This document shows positions 1 to 7,635 of a stretch of DNA of 41,321 nt, piece by piece. A model generated the notes under the pieces. It was given only the letters and a program-made list of their open reading frames with translations. It searched no databases and was not told the DNA's origin. Position 1 is the first letter of the stretch, and each line of letters starts with the position of its first letter. This DNA is from a virus: positions 1 through 41,321 of IMG/VR virus record IMGVR_UViG_3300036985_002505, one strand, 5' to 3'. A program made the position numbers and the translations under genes.

Positions 1-127
1 CTAAGTTCGGGGCTATCTTTAAGGTCAGAGAAGAACTCGAGAGAGGAGTTCCTGGGCCTAACGAGAAGTACCTGCCTCAGTGGATGTTGGAGAATTTCCC
101 CACAAGGATTCGGTTTAATCGTCAAGA
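1..127. repeat. Terminal direct repeat, left copy (circular closure)
   Basis: Bases 1-127 are identical to 41195-41321. The repeat lies inside one reading frame, that of the giant virion protein, which runs unbroken through the join. A length of exactly 127 is a common assembler k-mer size, so this most simply marks a circularly closed assembly. It does not show a physical terminal repeat in the virion. The true packaging end cannot be read from this. Confidence 0.95.
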
Positions 128-617
128 TAAGAAATACGAATACTTCATGATGAACTCTTGGCTTCCTGCTCAGGATCTTATCCGAATGGTTGAAGTCCAT
201 GAGACAGCAGCGAATATGTTTACTCCGTTGCCTAAAGAAATTCTGTCTCAGATGTTCAACTATGATACGTTCCTGAAGAAGAAGATTGAGACAATTCCTG
301 GACAGAAAGAAAGGTTCTTGGGGATGACTCTTCCTTCAAGAGTTGTTCACTCTGCTAAGATGATTAGGCTCTTCAATGAAATGGATAAGATGACTTCACC
401 TGATACTGACTTACTGAATAAGATTACTCAGCTTATGACTGGTAAGACTTACATGGTGGATGACCAGAAGTTATTCAGCCAGAACAAGATAAGGGTTAGT
501 AACGAGATTCAAGACCTCAGAGCGGCACTACGAAGGGAAGCTATGAAACCTAAGAGAAACCTTACCGAGATTCTCAGGATTCAAGCTCTCATCCAAGAGA
601 AAGCGAAGGAGTACTAA
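1..617 (+). CDS. Giant internal virion (polyvalent-type) protein, C-terminal end
   Basis: This is the 3' part of the gene that starts at 34618 and crosses the circular join. The frame enters at base 3 (codons AAG TTC GGG) and ends in TAA at 615-617. The ATG at 84 is internal and is not a gene start. The segment encodes about 204 residues, rich in Lys, Glu and Arg and predicted mostly helical, following the conserved PFYTW region. The stop overlaps the amidase start as TAATG, so the two genes are translationally coupled. The main description is under 34618-41321. Confidence 0.93.
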   Translation, partial: KFGAIFKVREELERGVPGPNEKYLPQWMLENFPTRIRFNRQDKKYEYFMMNSWLPAQDLIRMVEVHETAANMFTPLPKEILSQMFNYDTFLKKKIETIPGQKERFLGMTLPSRVVHSAKMIRLFNEMDKMTSPDTDLLNKITQLMTGKTYMVDDQKLFSQNKIRVSNEIQDLRAALRREAMKPKRNLTEILRIQALIQEKAKEY

Positions 618-1066
618 TGAACATCGACTATATCATGATCCACCATTCCTTGACTAAGGATGGAGCAACCGTTTCCTGGCCCGCTATCGAGAAGTTCCAT
701 AAGGAAACACAGGGGTGGAATGATATCGGGTATCATGCTGGAGTTGAGTTAGTCACTGATAACCCAGAACTGAGCAAGTATCGTTATCAGGCTCTTATGG
801 GAAGGGGAATCAAGGAACAAGCCGCAGCATGTCCTCAAGCAGATATGAACCGTAGAGCTTTGCATGTCTGCTGTGTAGGAAACTTTGACTTAGAAGTTCC
901 TTCGGATGAGTTGCTTGGGGTCCTAGTCCATAGGATCATTAAACCCTGGATGGTGATGTTTGGGGTGATTCCTGTGAATATCGTAGGTCATCGAGAATTT
1001 AATCTAGCTAAGTCCTGTCCCGGTAGTCTCTTTGACCTAGATCGAGTTAGGAGAATGGTTCTGTGA
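617..1066 (+). CDS. N-acetylmuramoyl-L-alanine amidase (T7 lysozyme-like endolysin)
   Basis: A 149-residue Amidase_2-type enzyme that would cut the amide bond between muramic acid and L-alanine in peptidoglycan at lysis. Visible motifs are IHHS near residues 8-11 (first zinc-ligand His), a GYH motif near 38-40, GHREF near 124-128 (second ligand His) and KSCPG near 132-136 (ligand Cys). Their order and spacing match T7 gp3.5. There is no signal peptide, so it needs a holin. The length is typical for the single-domain family. Its start overlaps the stop of the giant virion gene, and its stop overlaps the next start as GTGA. T7 lysozyme also inhibits T7 RNA polymerase; no phage polymerase is seen here, so only the lytic role is supported. 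Confidence 0.93.
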   Translation: MNIDYIMIHHSLTKDGATVSWPAIEKFHKETQGWNDIGYHAGVELVTDNPELSKYRYQALMGRGIKEQAAACPQADMNRRALHVCCVGNFDLEVPSDELLGVLVHRIIKPWMVMFGVIPVNIVGHREFNLAKSCPGSLFDLDRVRRMVL

Positions 1067-1308
1067 TTCTTTCTGAGGTCGAGAGTTTGGTGAAGTTAGG
1101 TAGTCAATTAGCTGTAGTAGTAGCGGGATTCGTATGGTTAAAGGCTGATGTGAACCAGACTAAGAGGGATGTAAGGACCATTAAGATATCTTTAGGGTTG
1201 GAAAATGGAAATGACCCCACCTTCGTTAGAGTCTCTAACTGTATCCTCATAGAAAAAGATGTTGATCGTAGACTTGAAGTTCTGGAAAGAAAGGGAGGAA
1301 GTAGATGA
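1063..1308 (+). CDS. Small one-span membrane protein, candidate holin or spanin subunit
   Basis: 81 residues. An uncharged stretch at about residues 13-28 (core AVVVAGFVWLKA) is one likely membrane span. It is followed by a charged, mostly helical tail ending in a Glu/Arg-rich segment. The start is GTG, overlapping the amidase TGA, with GGAG 9 bases upstream. Its place between an endolysin without signal peptide and exported late proteins suggests a lysis role. A short N-terminal span plus coiled tail would fit an i-spanin-like protein or a one-span holin. No family-specific motif decides between them, so the role is inferred from position. Confidence 0.55.
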   Translation: MILSEVESLVKLGSQLAVVVAGFVWLKADVNQTKRDVRTIKISLGLENGNDPTFVRVSNCILIEKDVDRRLEVLERKGGSR

Positions 1309-3722
1309 AGAAGTTTCTTTTAAGCCTGATTGCTTTACTGACTTTAGTTTCTATCGCTAGTGCTACTACCTACTATGTTCGCCCGGGCGGGGGAGATGGA
1401 CAGGTGGGGACTAGTTACAATACAGCTTGGAGGACTATTGCTAAGGCTAATACGGCTACGTTACCTGGAGATATTGTTAGAGTCTATGAGAGCCAGTCAA
1501 GTGGATATGCTGAGATTCCCAATCCGGATTCTGCGGGACATAGTACGGATGATAAGTTCATTACCTTTATTGGAACTAGTTTAGACGGGGATCCTCTTAC
1601 TAGCGTCTCTATCCGAGATCGGATTAAACTTCCTTCGGGGACTATCTCTACCAACCATCTTGTAATCAAGGGGGTTACTTTCTCCGGTGACTTGGATCTA
1701 GGGGGAAATAGGGATTCGGTTCTATACAGTACAGTCGTTGGATCTTTAGATTGGAGTGCGGCTAACTATACATTTTTCGGTCATAACCACGTTAATGGTT
1801 CGGCTTTTCAGGGTGATGGTTGTAACCCTACAGCTTCGGCCCCCTATTTTTGCCAGATTGTTGGTCCCTACATTCGGGGAAATACGTTCTCTGATAACCA
1901 CTTTACAGCCCTCTTTAGCGGGGGATCCCTTAATCAGTTTACCATTATCGGGGCAGATTCCTGTTCTTTTCTCTTCAATACCTTCGACATAGATAACTGG
2001 AATGGAGACTACCCTACCTACTACTTCAATGTTAAGCATGCAAGTCGTATCGTCCTTCGGGGCAATAGATGGAATTATAATAAGGTCTACGCGGGAGGTG
2101 ATAACAATTACTACGCAGTAGGTCTCTGTTTTAGGGATTCAGTAAGTTATCTGGAGATGCATTGCGACACTCTATGGCAGAACACTCCTGAGGATGCTCC
2201 ACTTCGGTGGGAGTTCAGTGCTGAAGGGAATAACAATCCTCGTACTGTAACTAATCTGACAGTTGACTCCTGTACCTTCATCTCCAACGGCGGGTTTGCT
2301 TGGTGGGAGAGCGGTCTAGTTACTACTAGCTTTACTTACAATACAGTCATAAGTAAAGCGAGTCCCGCTTTCATGACTACAGATGGAGCTCATGGGCCTA
2401 ATCTGATTAGCAACAATACCTTCGTCGGTTACCTGTCAGCACAGAACTATCCTTCTTCCTATGATAGTAGGCTATCTATCTTTGAATTCATGAAGGGAGG
2501 GTCTGGGTATCCCGGGTATCCCAGGTGGTCTACCTTGGGGGTCTGGAGTGATACGACTAGAGTTCAGAATAACATCTTCTATGCGATCACCGAATTTACT
2601 ACAGGTGAACCTTACATCCCCGGAGCTGCTGCTGTAAAGTACTATCCCATAGACTATGACTCAACCTATTACTATACAAGATCAAGTCATGCAAGTAGTT
2701 TGATTACAGATCATAATCTTTATTCCTATTACGGCCATACTAACCCAGACACTGTAGGTAAAGTTAGTATTTCCTGGCATGATGGAGATTATACTAGGTA
2801 TACTTGGCCCGGTACTCATGCTTCTCTTCACGGTCTCGGGGCGGATTCCGACTCCTTAAACCTAGTAGCTGGAGTCTTTGCTGATACCGTAACGGTGACT
2901 GCCGGAGTATTCGCTGATACTGTAAGTATTGTAGCTGGAGCATTCGAGGATTCAATTACCGTAACCCTTCCCGCCTACCTGCCGCTTGCGGACTCAACCT
3001 TCAAGATAGCGGTTGTCCGTACAGTAAAGACACCACCCTCGGATGGCAAGTTGCCAGTAATGATTACTACAGTTACGCCTCCATCATCGGGTAAGTTACC
3101 TATAGTCCGTACGGAAAAGACGCCCCCTTCTTCAGGGATCATCCCGTTAACTATAACGTATACCCCCGGGGCTTTCTTACCTAATACTCCATGGTCAGAA
3201 ATCTGGTGTCCTGGATGCGATGATTCTTCAAGGTATGGAAGTCCTCTGTTCCTCGATTCTACTCGAGTCACCTTTAATCCTGGACTTTCTCGGTATTCCC
3301 TGGCTAGATATGGGGGGAAAGATAGTGTAGATATTGGAGCTATTATTTACACCAGTCTACCCATGTTAGAAGTAATTGCTATGAACCTGGGGTTTGAGGC
3401 TTTCTCAACTTCGGGCAACGATTCAGCTTTCTTTGAGTGCTATAATAGAGGAGAAGCTGATAGTCTAAGGATCACGGGAGTCGTCATTGTAGACCCAGAT
3501 GCGGAAGCTAATGGAGAATTTAGTTTCAGTGCTACCTCGGGGAATATCGGGCCTGATCGGTCTCTTGGATTCCGGGTTAACTATGATCCTTATCCCCAGG
3601 CGGAACCCCTGGGGAGGTATCGTTATACTGTGATCACTTCGGTTTACCTTCTATTCTCTACCAATGACCCCTTGAATCCCACTTTCCAGGTCCCTATTAA
3701 GATTACCATCAAGGAGGGGTAA
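1305..3722 (+). CDS. Exported right-handed beta-helix protein, possible depolymerase or spike
   Basis: 805 residues. Residues 1-20 form a textbook Sec signal peptide: MKK, a hydrophobic core FLLSLIALLTLVSIA, then an ASA-type cleavage site. The following TTYYVRPGGGDG and W-R-T-I-A-K-A segment is typical of secreted parallel beta-helix or pectate-lyase-like proteins, and the next 500 or so residues have short Asn/Ser/Thr-rich beta repeats. At about 520-620 there are two sets of tandem repeats, GVFADTV-type (three) and TPPSSGKLP-type (three). The C-terminal 130 residues look like an Ig-fold/ASH domain (FSTNDPLNPTFQVPI). A signal peptide is odd for a phage fibre, which is normally assembled in the cytoplasm, so this may be a secreted polysaccharide-active enzyme taken from a bacterium. 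GGGAGG precedes the ATG, which overlaps the previous stop. Confidence 0.7.
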   Translation: MKKFLLSLIALLTLVSIASATTYYVRPGGGDGQVGTSYNTAWRTIAKANTATLPGDIVRVYESQSSGYAEIPNPDSAGHSTDDKFITFIGTSLDGDPLTSVSIRDRIKLPSGTISTNHLVIKGVTFSGDLDLGGNRDSVLYSTVVGSLDWSAANYTFFGHNHVNGSAFQGDGCNPTASAPYFCQIVGPYIRGNTFSDNHFTALFSGGSLNQFTIIGADSCSFLFNTFDIDNWNGDYPTYYFNVKHASRIVLRGNRWNYNKVYAGGDNNYYAVGLCFRDSVSYLEMHCDTLWQNTPEDAPLRWEFSAEGNNNPRTVTNLTVDSCTFISNGGFAWWESGLVTTSFTYNTVISKASPAFMTTDGAHGPNLISNNTFVGYLSAQNYPSSYDSRLSIFEFMKGGSGYPGYPRWSTLGVWSDTTRVQNNIFYAITEFTTGEPYIPGAAAVKYYPIDYDSTYYYTRSSHASSLITDHNLYSYYGHTNPDTVGKVSISWHDGDYTRYTWPGTHASLHGLGADSDSLNLVAGVFADTVTVTAGVFADTVSIVAGAFEDSITVTLPAYLPLADSTFKIAVVRTVKTPPSDGKLPVMITTVTPPSSGKLPIVRTEKTPPSSGIIPLTITYTPGAFLPNTPWSEIWCPGCDDSSRYGSPLFLDSTRVTFNPGLSRYSLARYGGKDSVDIGAIIYTSLPMLEVIAMNLGFEAFSTSGNDSAFFECYNRGEADSLRITGVVIVDPDAEANGEFSFSATSGNIGPDRSLGFRVNYDPYPQAEPLGRYRYTVITSVYLLFSTNDPLNPTFQVPIKITIKEG

Positions 3723-3727
3723 ATTAA

Positions 3728-4423
3728 ATGTCTCCGGACTCGACTTTTGTACATCAGTTCATTACTGAGACACTACCCGGGATCTCTCCGGCCTTCGTGG
3801 CTATCGTCGCGGGATACTTAGGTACTCGTTTCATCTGGCTCCTGAAGATTTTCTTGGCGGTCCTTGCTGGATCTAACATCCCGGTTCTGAATACTGCTAT
3901 GACTAAGATCAAGTATCTCTGGGGAGGTGATCCTTCTAAGTTAGGTGATCGAGGCCTTGGGTGGTTGATTAACCCAGCTCTGATGATGCTTGCTGGAATG
4001 ATTACTACGGGTAAGTGGGATCAAGCTACTCTGATGACCTTCGTTGGTATCGGGGTTCGAGAGTGGCTGATCAAGAGTCCTATTCCTACTTCTGCCGCAG
4101 AACTCAAGAAGCTTAAGGCTACCTTTATTATCCCGATTGCTATTGTCCTTGGACTCTTGATTGCTATCCCTGCTCAGGCAGCAGTCTCTGATACTACTTC
4201 GGTTAAGAAGATTTCTTTCTCTATTCCTCAAAGACTTCTCTTCTCTACCGGAGTGGGGTATCAGAGGAACTATGTTGCCTGGAAGCTCGAGAAGGATATC
4301 AATCCATTCGTCGGAGTTAAGATCGGATTCTTGCTGAATGGTAAGTTTGCTATTCAGACTGAGTCTACTTGGATCAATAAGGATTCGGGTCACTTCAAGG
4401 CGGGTATCTGGTTCAGTCCGTAG
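3728..4423 (+). CDS. Multi-span membrane protein with beta-rich C-terminal domain
   Basis: 231 residues, not matched to a family. Hydrophobic segments lie at about 22-50, 76-95 and 100-115. A fourth at 131-150 ends in IPAQA followed by AVSD and looks like an internal signal-peptidase site. The last 75 residues alternate polar and hydrophobic residues with aromatics (LLFSTGVGYQRN, GHFKAGIWFSP) and resemble outer-membrane beta-strands. The combined layout could bridge inner and outer membrane, so a lysis role (holin plus spanin-like) or a superinfection role are possibilities. This is inference only. AGGAGG precedes the ATG. It is the last plus-strand gene before the convergent terminator. Confidence 0.6.
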   Translation: MSPDSTFVHQFITETLPGISPAFVAIVAGYLGTRFIWLLKIFLAVLAGSNIPVLNTAMTKIKYLWGGDPSKLGDRGLGWLINPALMMLAGMITTGKWDQATLMTFVGIGVREWLIKSPIPTSAAELKKLKATFIIPIAIVLGLLIAIPAQAAVSDTTSVKKISFSIPQRLLFSTGVGYQRNYVAWKLEKDINPFVGVKIGFLLNGKFAIQTESTWINKDSGHFKAGIWFSP

Positions 4424-4443
4424 ACTTTACATTTCTAGCTACA

Positions 4444-4483
4444 ACGAAGCCCCCTGACTTGAAGCTAGGCCAGGGGGCTTCGT
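4444..4483. terminator. Bidirectional intrinsic terminator between convergent gene sets
   Basis: A perfect 13-bp inverted repeat, ACGAAGCCCCCTG at 4444-4456 and its complement at 4471-4483, with a 14-base loop. It lies between the last plus-strand stop (4423) and the last minus-strand stop (4489). The GC-rich stem is followed on the plus strand by GTTGATT, a weak T tract. Placement between two convergent operons supports termination in both directions. Confidence 0.88.
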
Positions 4484-4488
4484 GTTGA

Positions 4489-4671
4489 TTACGCGGGCTG
4501 GATATCGGGCTTGAATTCGACTCCGAAGATATAAGTCTTCCCCACCTCATACATATCCCGGAAACCCCCACTCTTCATAGGACCCAGTTCTTTACTATTG
4601 AACTCATACTCGAAGATATGCTTCTCATCTTCAACGATGGCTTCTCTACGAGACATGCAGGTAAACTTCAC
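4489..4671 (-). CDS. Small hypothetical protein
   Basis: 60 residues with no recognised family. It contains alternating charged and hydrophobic segments (KHIFEYEFNSKEL, KTYIFGVEFKPD), likely beta-rich. The GTG start overlaps the upstream stop as GTGA, a coupled arrangement that supports it being a real gene. It is the last gene of the minus-strand half and ends five bases from the convergent terminator. Confidence 0.6.
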   Translation of the reverse strand: MKFTCMSRREAIVEDEKHIFEYEFNSKELGPMKSGGFRDMYEVGKTYIFGVEFKPDIQPA

Positions 4672-5024
4672 TTGGTGACCCCCTTGATTACGAGACTCTT
4701 GTGCATCTGCTTCGCCAGGTCTATCGTGATCTTAGTTCCCTTGCTCTTACCATCCCAGAAAGCAATCACCCTATCTGAGATCTCTACTATATCCTTATTC
4801 CTTTGATACCCAGCACTCTTACCATACCTTTCCCAAGCTGGAGTACAGATAAGAACCTTGAGGCCCAGAGCTTTAGCGGTTCCCTCCGCAACATAGTCAA
4901 CACCCTGAGCCCCACCAGTCACTATTACACAAGAAGGGTTAGTCTCAGCAAGTCTTTCTACTAGTCTCTTTACCCTTCCCAACTTGGGATATCTTCTTGA
5001 GCCTACGATGGCTATCCACTCCAT
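4668..5024 (-). CDS. SLOG-fold (DUF2493/YspA-like) nucleotide-binding protein
   Basis: 118 residues from the chosen ATG at 5024. MEWIAIVGSRRYP at the N-terminus, VIVTGGAQGVDYVAEG in the middle (the GGAxGxD nucleotide-binding motif) and DRVIAFWDGKSKGT near the end are typical of the small SLOG proteins related to DprA and YpsA. These bind nucleotides or nucleotide-derived ligands; the exact ligand is unknown. GGAG lies 9 bases before ATG 5024. An upstream ATG at 5060 and a TTG at 5102 are in frame, but the TTG falls inside the conserved intergenic element, so it is unlikely. Element A directly precedes the gene. A role in nucleotide sensing or superinfection control is speculation. Confidence 0.82.
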   Translation of the reverse strand: MEWIAIVGSRRYPKLGRVKRLVERLAETNPSCVIVTGGAQGVDYVAEGTAKALGLKVLICTPAWERYGKSAGYQRNKDIVEISDRVIAFWDGKSKGTKITIDLAKQMHKSLVIKGVTK

Positions 5025-5061
5025 GGAATCTATCTCCAAATGAGGGAAGTTTAAAAACATG

Positions 5062-5160
5062 ATTGAGGATATTGACTGAATTTTAAGGGGAATACCCCCC
5101 AAGGGTGATACCCTTAGTTGATATCCCCCATTGGCAAGAATGTCAAAATCTCATTGCTTC
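5062..5160 (-). repeat. Composite intergenic palindromic element, copy A
   Basis: One of four related elements. On the minus strand it reads a TTTTGACATTCTTGC block, then the core AAGGGTATCACCCTT (5101-5115, arms AAGGGT and ACCCTT around 3 bases), then CAGTCAATATCCTCAA. The outer blocks are themselves roughly inverted (TTGAC on both strands). The TTGACA has a possible TATCAA -10 at 17 bp, so this may be a promoter with an operator near the start site. It lies directly upstream of the SLOG gene. Confidence 0.82.
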
Positions 5161-5201
5161 TTGTTTGAGGGGAAATTCACCCTATCAAATTGACTCGTAG
5201 A

Positions 5202-5416
5202 TTAGTCGGCTCCCCCTTCTGGGATCTCATCCTTCCAGGAATCGAAGTAGAGCATAGTATCCAAGGGAATGAAACGAATCTTTCTTTGGTCTCCATCCTG
5301 GAAGTTAAGGACTACTCCCGCGGGAGCAGGTTGGACTTGATTAACAACTAACTTCTCTACAGGTCTCTTTTCATTACGCCAGTGGATCTCCACTACTGTC
5401 TGGGTGATCATATCCA
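5202..5416 (-). CDS. Small hypothetical protein
   Basis: 71 residues from ATG 5416, which has AAAGGAGAC directly upstream. A longer frame extends into ruvC but has no ribosome site. The sequence (TVVEIHWRNEKRPVEKLVV, then VVLNFQDGDQRKIRFIPL) suggests a small all-beta domain. No family is recognised. It lies 17 bases after ruvC and is probably co-transcribed with it. Element A follows downstream. Confidence 0.7.
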
Positions 5417-5433
5417 TTTGTCTCCTTTCTCTT

Positions 5434-5943
5434 TCAGCTCTTCCCAAGTTGATACCCCGCTTGAGCCACGAAGTAAGAGTCGGCCAAAGTCTCTCTCCCA
5501 TACTGAGTCGAATGTCCTGGATCCATACCTGTCCACTTCTTGTAGGCCTGGATCATCTCTTCCTTGTCTTTAGTACCACTACCAGCTACCATCTTAGCAG
5601 TCTTGGGATTAACTACTATAATCTTAAGTCCTAATCCATCGAGCATACTTCGGGTCAGGGTGAAGAGCATGACACTCTTAGCGAACCCGTGTGGATTCTT
5701 ACGTCCCCAGGAATAGATGGGTTCCTCAATAGCTACCTTACGACAGGCTTTGAGAACTCTATCATTCCTATTGGTGATCTCTACGATCGTCATATAGATC
5801 CGGTGAGCCATCATGTTAATCCGAACCCACTCTGGTGCTTCTTCCATCTCTCTAGACTTCTTGAGTACGAGATGGTCAAGGTCTACCTTACCCTTGACTA
5901 GAGTTACCGAAGCTACGTTGAGGCCGATGTCAATTCCAAACAC
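5434..5943 (-). CDS. RuvC-like Holliday junction resolvase
   Basis: 169 residues. FGIDIG at the N-terminus supplies the first catalytic Asp (D5). VAIEEP carries the middle acidic residue, and KTAKMVAGSGTKDKEEMI plus ETLADSYFVA supply the C-terminal acidic pair, the order seen in RuvC/RNase-H-fold resolvases. The expected role is cutting branched replication and recombination intermediates before packaging. I chose GTG 5943 because GGAGG lies 8 bases upstream and the product then starts MFGIDIG; GTG 5952 is the alternative and adds three residues. The start overlaps the TAG of the endonuclease gene. Confidence 0.88.
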   Translation of the reverse strand: MFGIDIGLNVASVTLVKGKVDLDHLVLKKSREMEEAPEWVRINMMAHRIYMTIVEITNRNDRVLKACRKVAIEEPIYSWGRKNPHGFAKSVMLFTLTRSMLDGLGLKIIVVNPKTAKMVAGSGTKDKEEMIQAYKKWTGMDPGHSTQYGRETLADSYFVAQAGYQLGKS

Positions 5944-6368
5944 TACCTCCACCTCCGTTTCATTGAGGTAAGAGTTTTCTTAGCCCCTAATCCATAGTCG
6001 TGTCTTTCTTGAGCTTTAGCTTTCTTATACTTGTTTTCTATCATATATTTCCTAAAATCAATAGCAATCAATGCTTGATCGTGTTTTACTATCAGGTTAG
6101 GTAAAGTATCCTGGAGAAACTTAATCGCTTTATCCGATTTACATACCCACCTAGAATTGGAATTCTTATCTTTATGGACATGACCTCCCCAGTATTTCTT
6201 TAAGAGGAATAGTGGCCTAGTATCATATCTCTGTCCTACAGTAATTCTTAATCTAAATCCCAAGTAATGAGCTCCGGGGCCTTCTCGAGAAAGAAGAATA
6301 CAACCCTCTCCGTCAAAGAATCCGGCTGCCCAAGCTTTAATCTGGATGAAGTCGTCAACTCCGAACAT
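5943..6368 (-). CDS. Free-standing LAGLIDADG homing endonuclease
   Basis: 141 residues with one LAGLIDADG-type helix (AAGFFDGEG, about residues 14-22), so it would act as a homodimer, cutting a long near-palindromic DNA site to spread its own gene. The rest (HVHKDKNSNSRWVCKSDKA, the Lys-rich C-terminus) fits the small single-motif class. GGGAGG lies upstream of the ATG. The gene fits tightly between helicase (14-base overlap) and ruvC (TAGTG overlap), with no intron signs. Its first five codons resemble those of ruvC, suggesting insertion at the ruvC start. Confidence 0.88.
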   Translation of the reverse strand: MFGVDDFIQIKAWAAGFFDGEGCILLSREGPGAHYLGFRLRITVGQRYDTRPLFLLKKYWGGHVHKDKNSNSRWVCKSDKAIKFLQDTLPNLIVKHDQALIAIDFRKYMIENKYKKAKAQERHDYGLGAKKTLTSMKRRWR

Positions 6369-7635
6369 CGATTGCCTCCCTCTTTGTAGACTTCATCTTC
6401 ATGGTCTCATAGTCGATGACTACTTGGACTTTCGGATTTCCCCCATCCTCCCGTGTCTTAGCGAGGTTGAGGTACGCGATGCTTTCTTCTTTTTCTTGGT
6501 CGGACTGGGATATCGTAATGATAAAGTCAGCCCAGTTGGCCTTACCGATGTCTTCAGCGATATCCCATAAGCGTGTTTTACCTGCTTCCCCAGCTTTTCT
6601 AGTCGCTTGGGAAGCGGTCCAGACTGGTACGGCAAATTCAGAAGCCAGCCGCCTAAGTCCTGCAACAATACTAGAGAGTTCAAATCGTCGCTCCTTATAC
6701 TGTCTAGGTGAGTACATCAGATCCGCATGGTCTACCATCACTAAGTCGAAGTTGAATCCCTTCGCCCGGAGACGTTCAAGATACACGCGCAAGTCTTGTA
6801 CAGAACAGAGTGACGCCGTATAATCTTTGATATGAAGGCCTGCTCCGATTCGCTTAAGCGGGACCAGTTTCTTCTCAACAAGCGAAGGGTCTTCTCGGAT
6901 GTCCTTAAAGTTTCTACCACTGATCCTAACGTCGTATCTCCTAGCGGCTTTTCGGGCTTTAATTTCCAATGTCGCATGGACAACCTTCTTTCCCTGCAGC
7001 ATCGCCCCATATCCTATGTTGACAAGGGTGAGCGTCTTGCCCACTCCGGTTGAAGCAAGGATAATCCCTATCTCTCCTGCTCCTAATCCCCCATTCATAG
7101 CTCGATCTAGTTCTCCACTAATCTTAGTAGCAATTCGGGGTTCTACTGCTTCATCATGAATTCGTCGAAGGGGATCTTTGAAGTAGTCATAGGTATCATC
7201 TTTGTTCATTCCGTCTACTGCTATCGCTTCCTCAATCTTCTGACGTACTCTCTCGAGATCCGTCTCTTCGCCAGCTTCTAGAGCATTAACAGCATCTAGG
7301 ATAGCATGCTTCAGGATCTGTCTCTTAGCAAATCTCTTAACTAGATTATCAACTAAGGCAGTGTCTGTAACCTCTGCTCGTCTAATCCTACGAAGCATCC
7401 CCCTATACTTAAGTCTATCTTGTTCTTTAACCTCTGAGTAAAGAAGGATCTTAAGAGACCTAAGAGGGATAGATTCTACTCGGTCTTTAGCATGGTAGTC
7501 TGAGATCATCCTGTAGAAATGTCTAGTCTGGGGTGATTCAAAGAGTTCTTCCTTTATCACTCCTGCGAACCTAAGAAAGTAGGCCCGCTCTCTGAGAATA
7601 GAGATGACCTGGAATTCTAACTGATCTACGACCAT
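6355..7635 (-). CDS. Replicative DNA helicase, DnaB-like
   Basis: 426 residues. An N-terminal helical domain of roughly 150 residues is followed by a RecA-type ATPase. Walker A is LASTGVGKT, the acidic Walker B region is VMVDHADLM, and the later RRFELSSIVAGLRRLASEF and VPVWTASQATR segments match the DnaB H3/H4 motifs. It should unwind the fork as a hexamer with the separate primase encoded at 14771-15694, unlike T7 where both are fused. The start ATG overlaps the previous gene by 10 bases and has no strong ribosome site, so translation is probably coupled. Confidence 0.92.
   Translation of the reverse strand: MVVDQLEFQVISILRERAYFLRFAGVIKEELFESPQTRHFYRMISDYHAKDRVESIPLRSLKILLYSEVKEQDRLKYRGMLRRIRRAEVTDTALVDNLVKRFAKRQILKHAILDAVNALEAGEETDLERVRQKIEEAIAVDGMNKDDTYDYFKDPLRRIHDEAVEPRIATKISGELDRAMNGGLGAGEIGIILASTGVGKTLTLVNIGYGAMLQGKKVVHATLEIKARKAARRYDVRISGRNFKDIREDPSLVEKKLVPLKRIGAGLHIKDYTASLCSVQDLRVYLERLRAKGFNFDLVMVDHADLMYSPRQYKERRFELSSIVAGLRRLASEFAVPVWTASQATRKAGEAGKTRLWDIAEDIGKANWADFIITISQSDQEKEESIAYLNLAKTREDGGNPKVQVVIDYETMKMKSTKREAIDVRS

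Noticed and set aside
84-617. Separate 177-residue gene at the window start
   Set aside because: It is the in-phase end of the giant virion gene crossing the circular join; ATG 84 is internal and is repeated at 41278.
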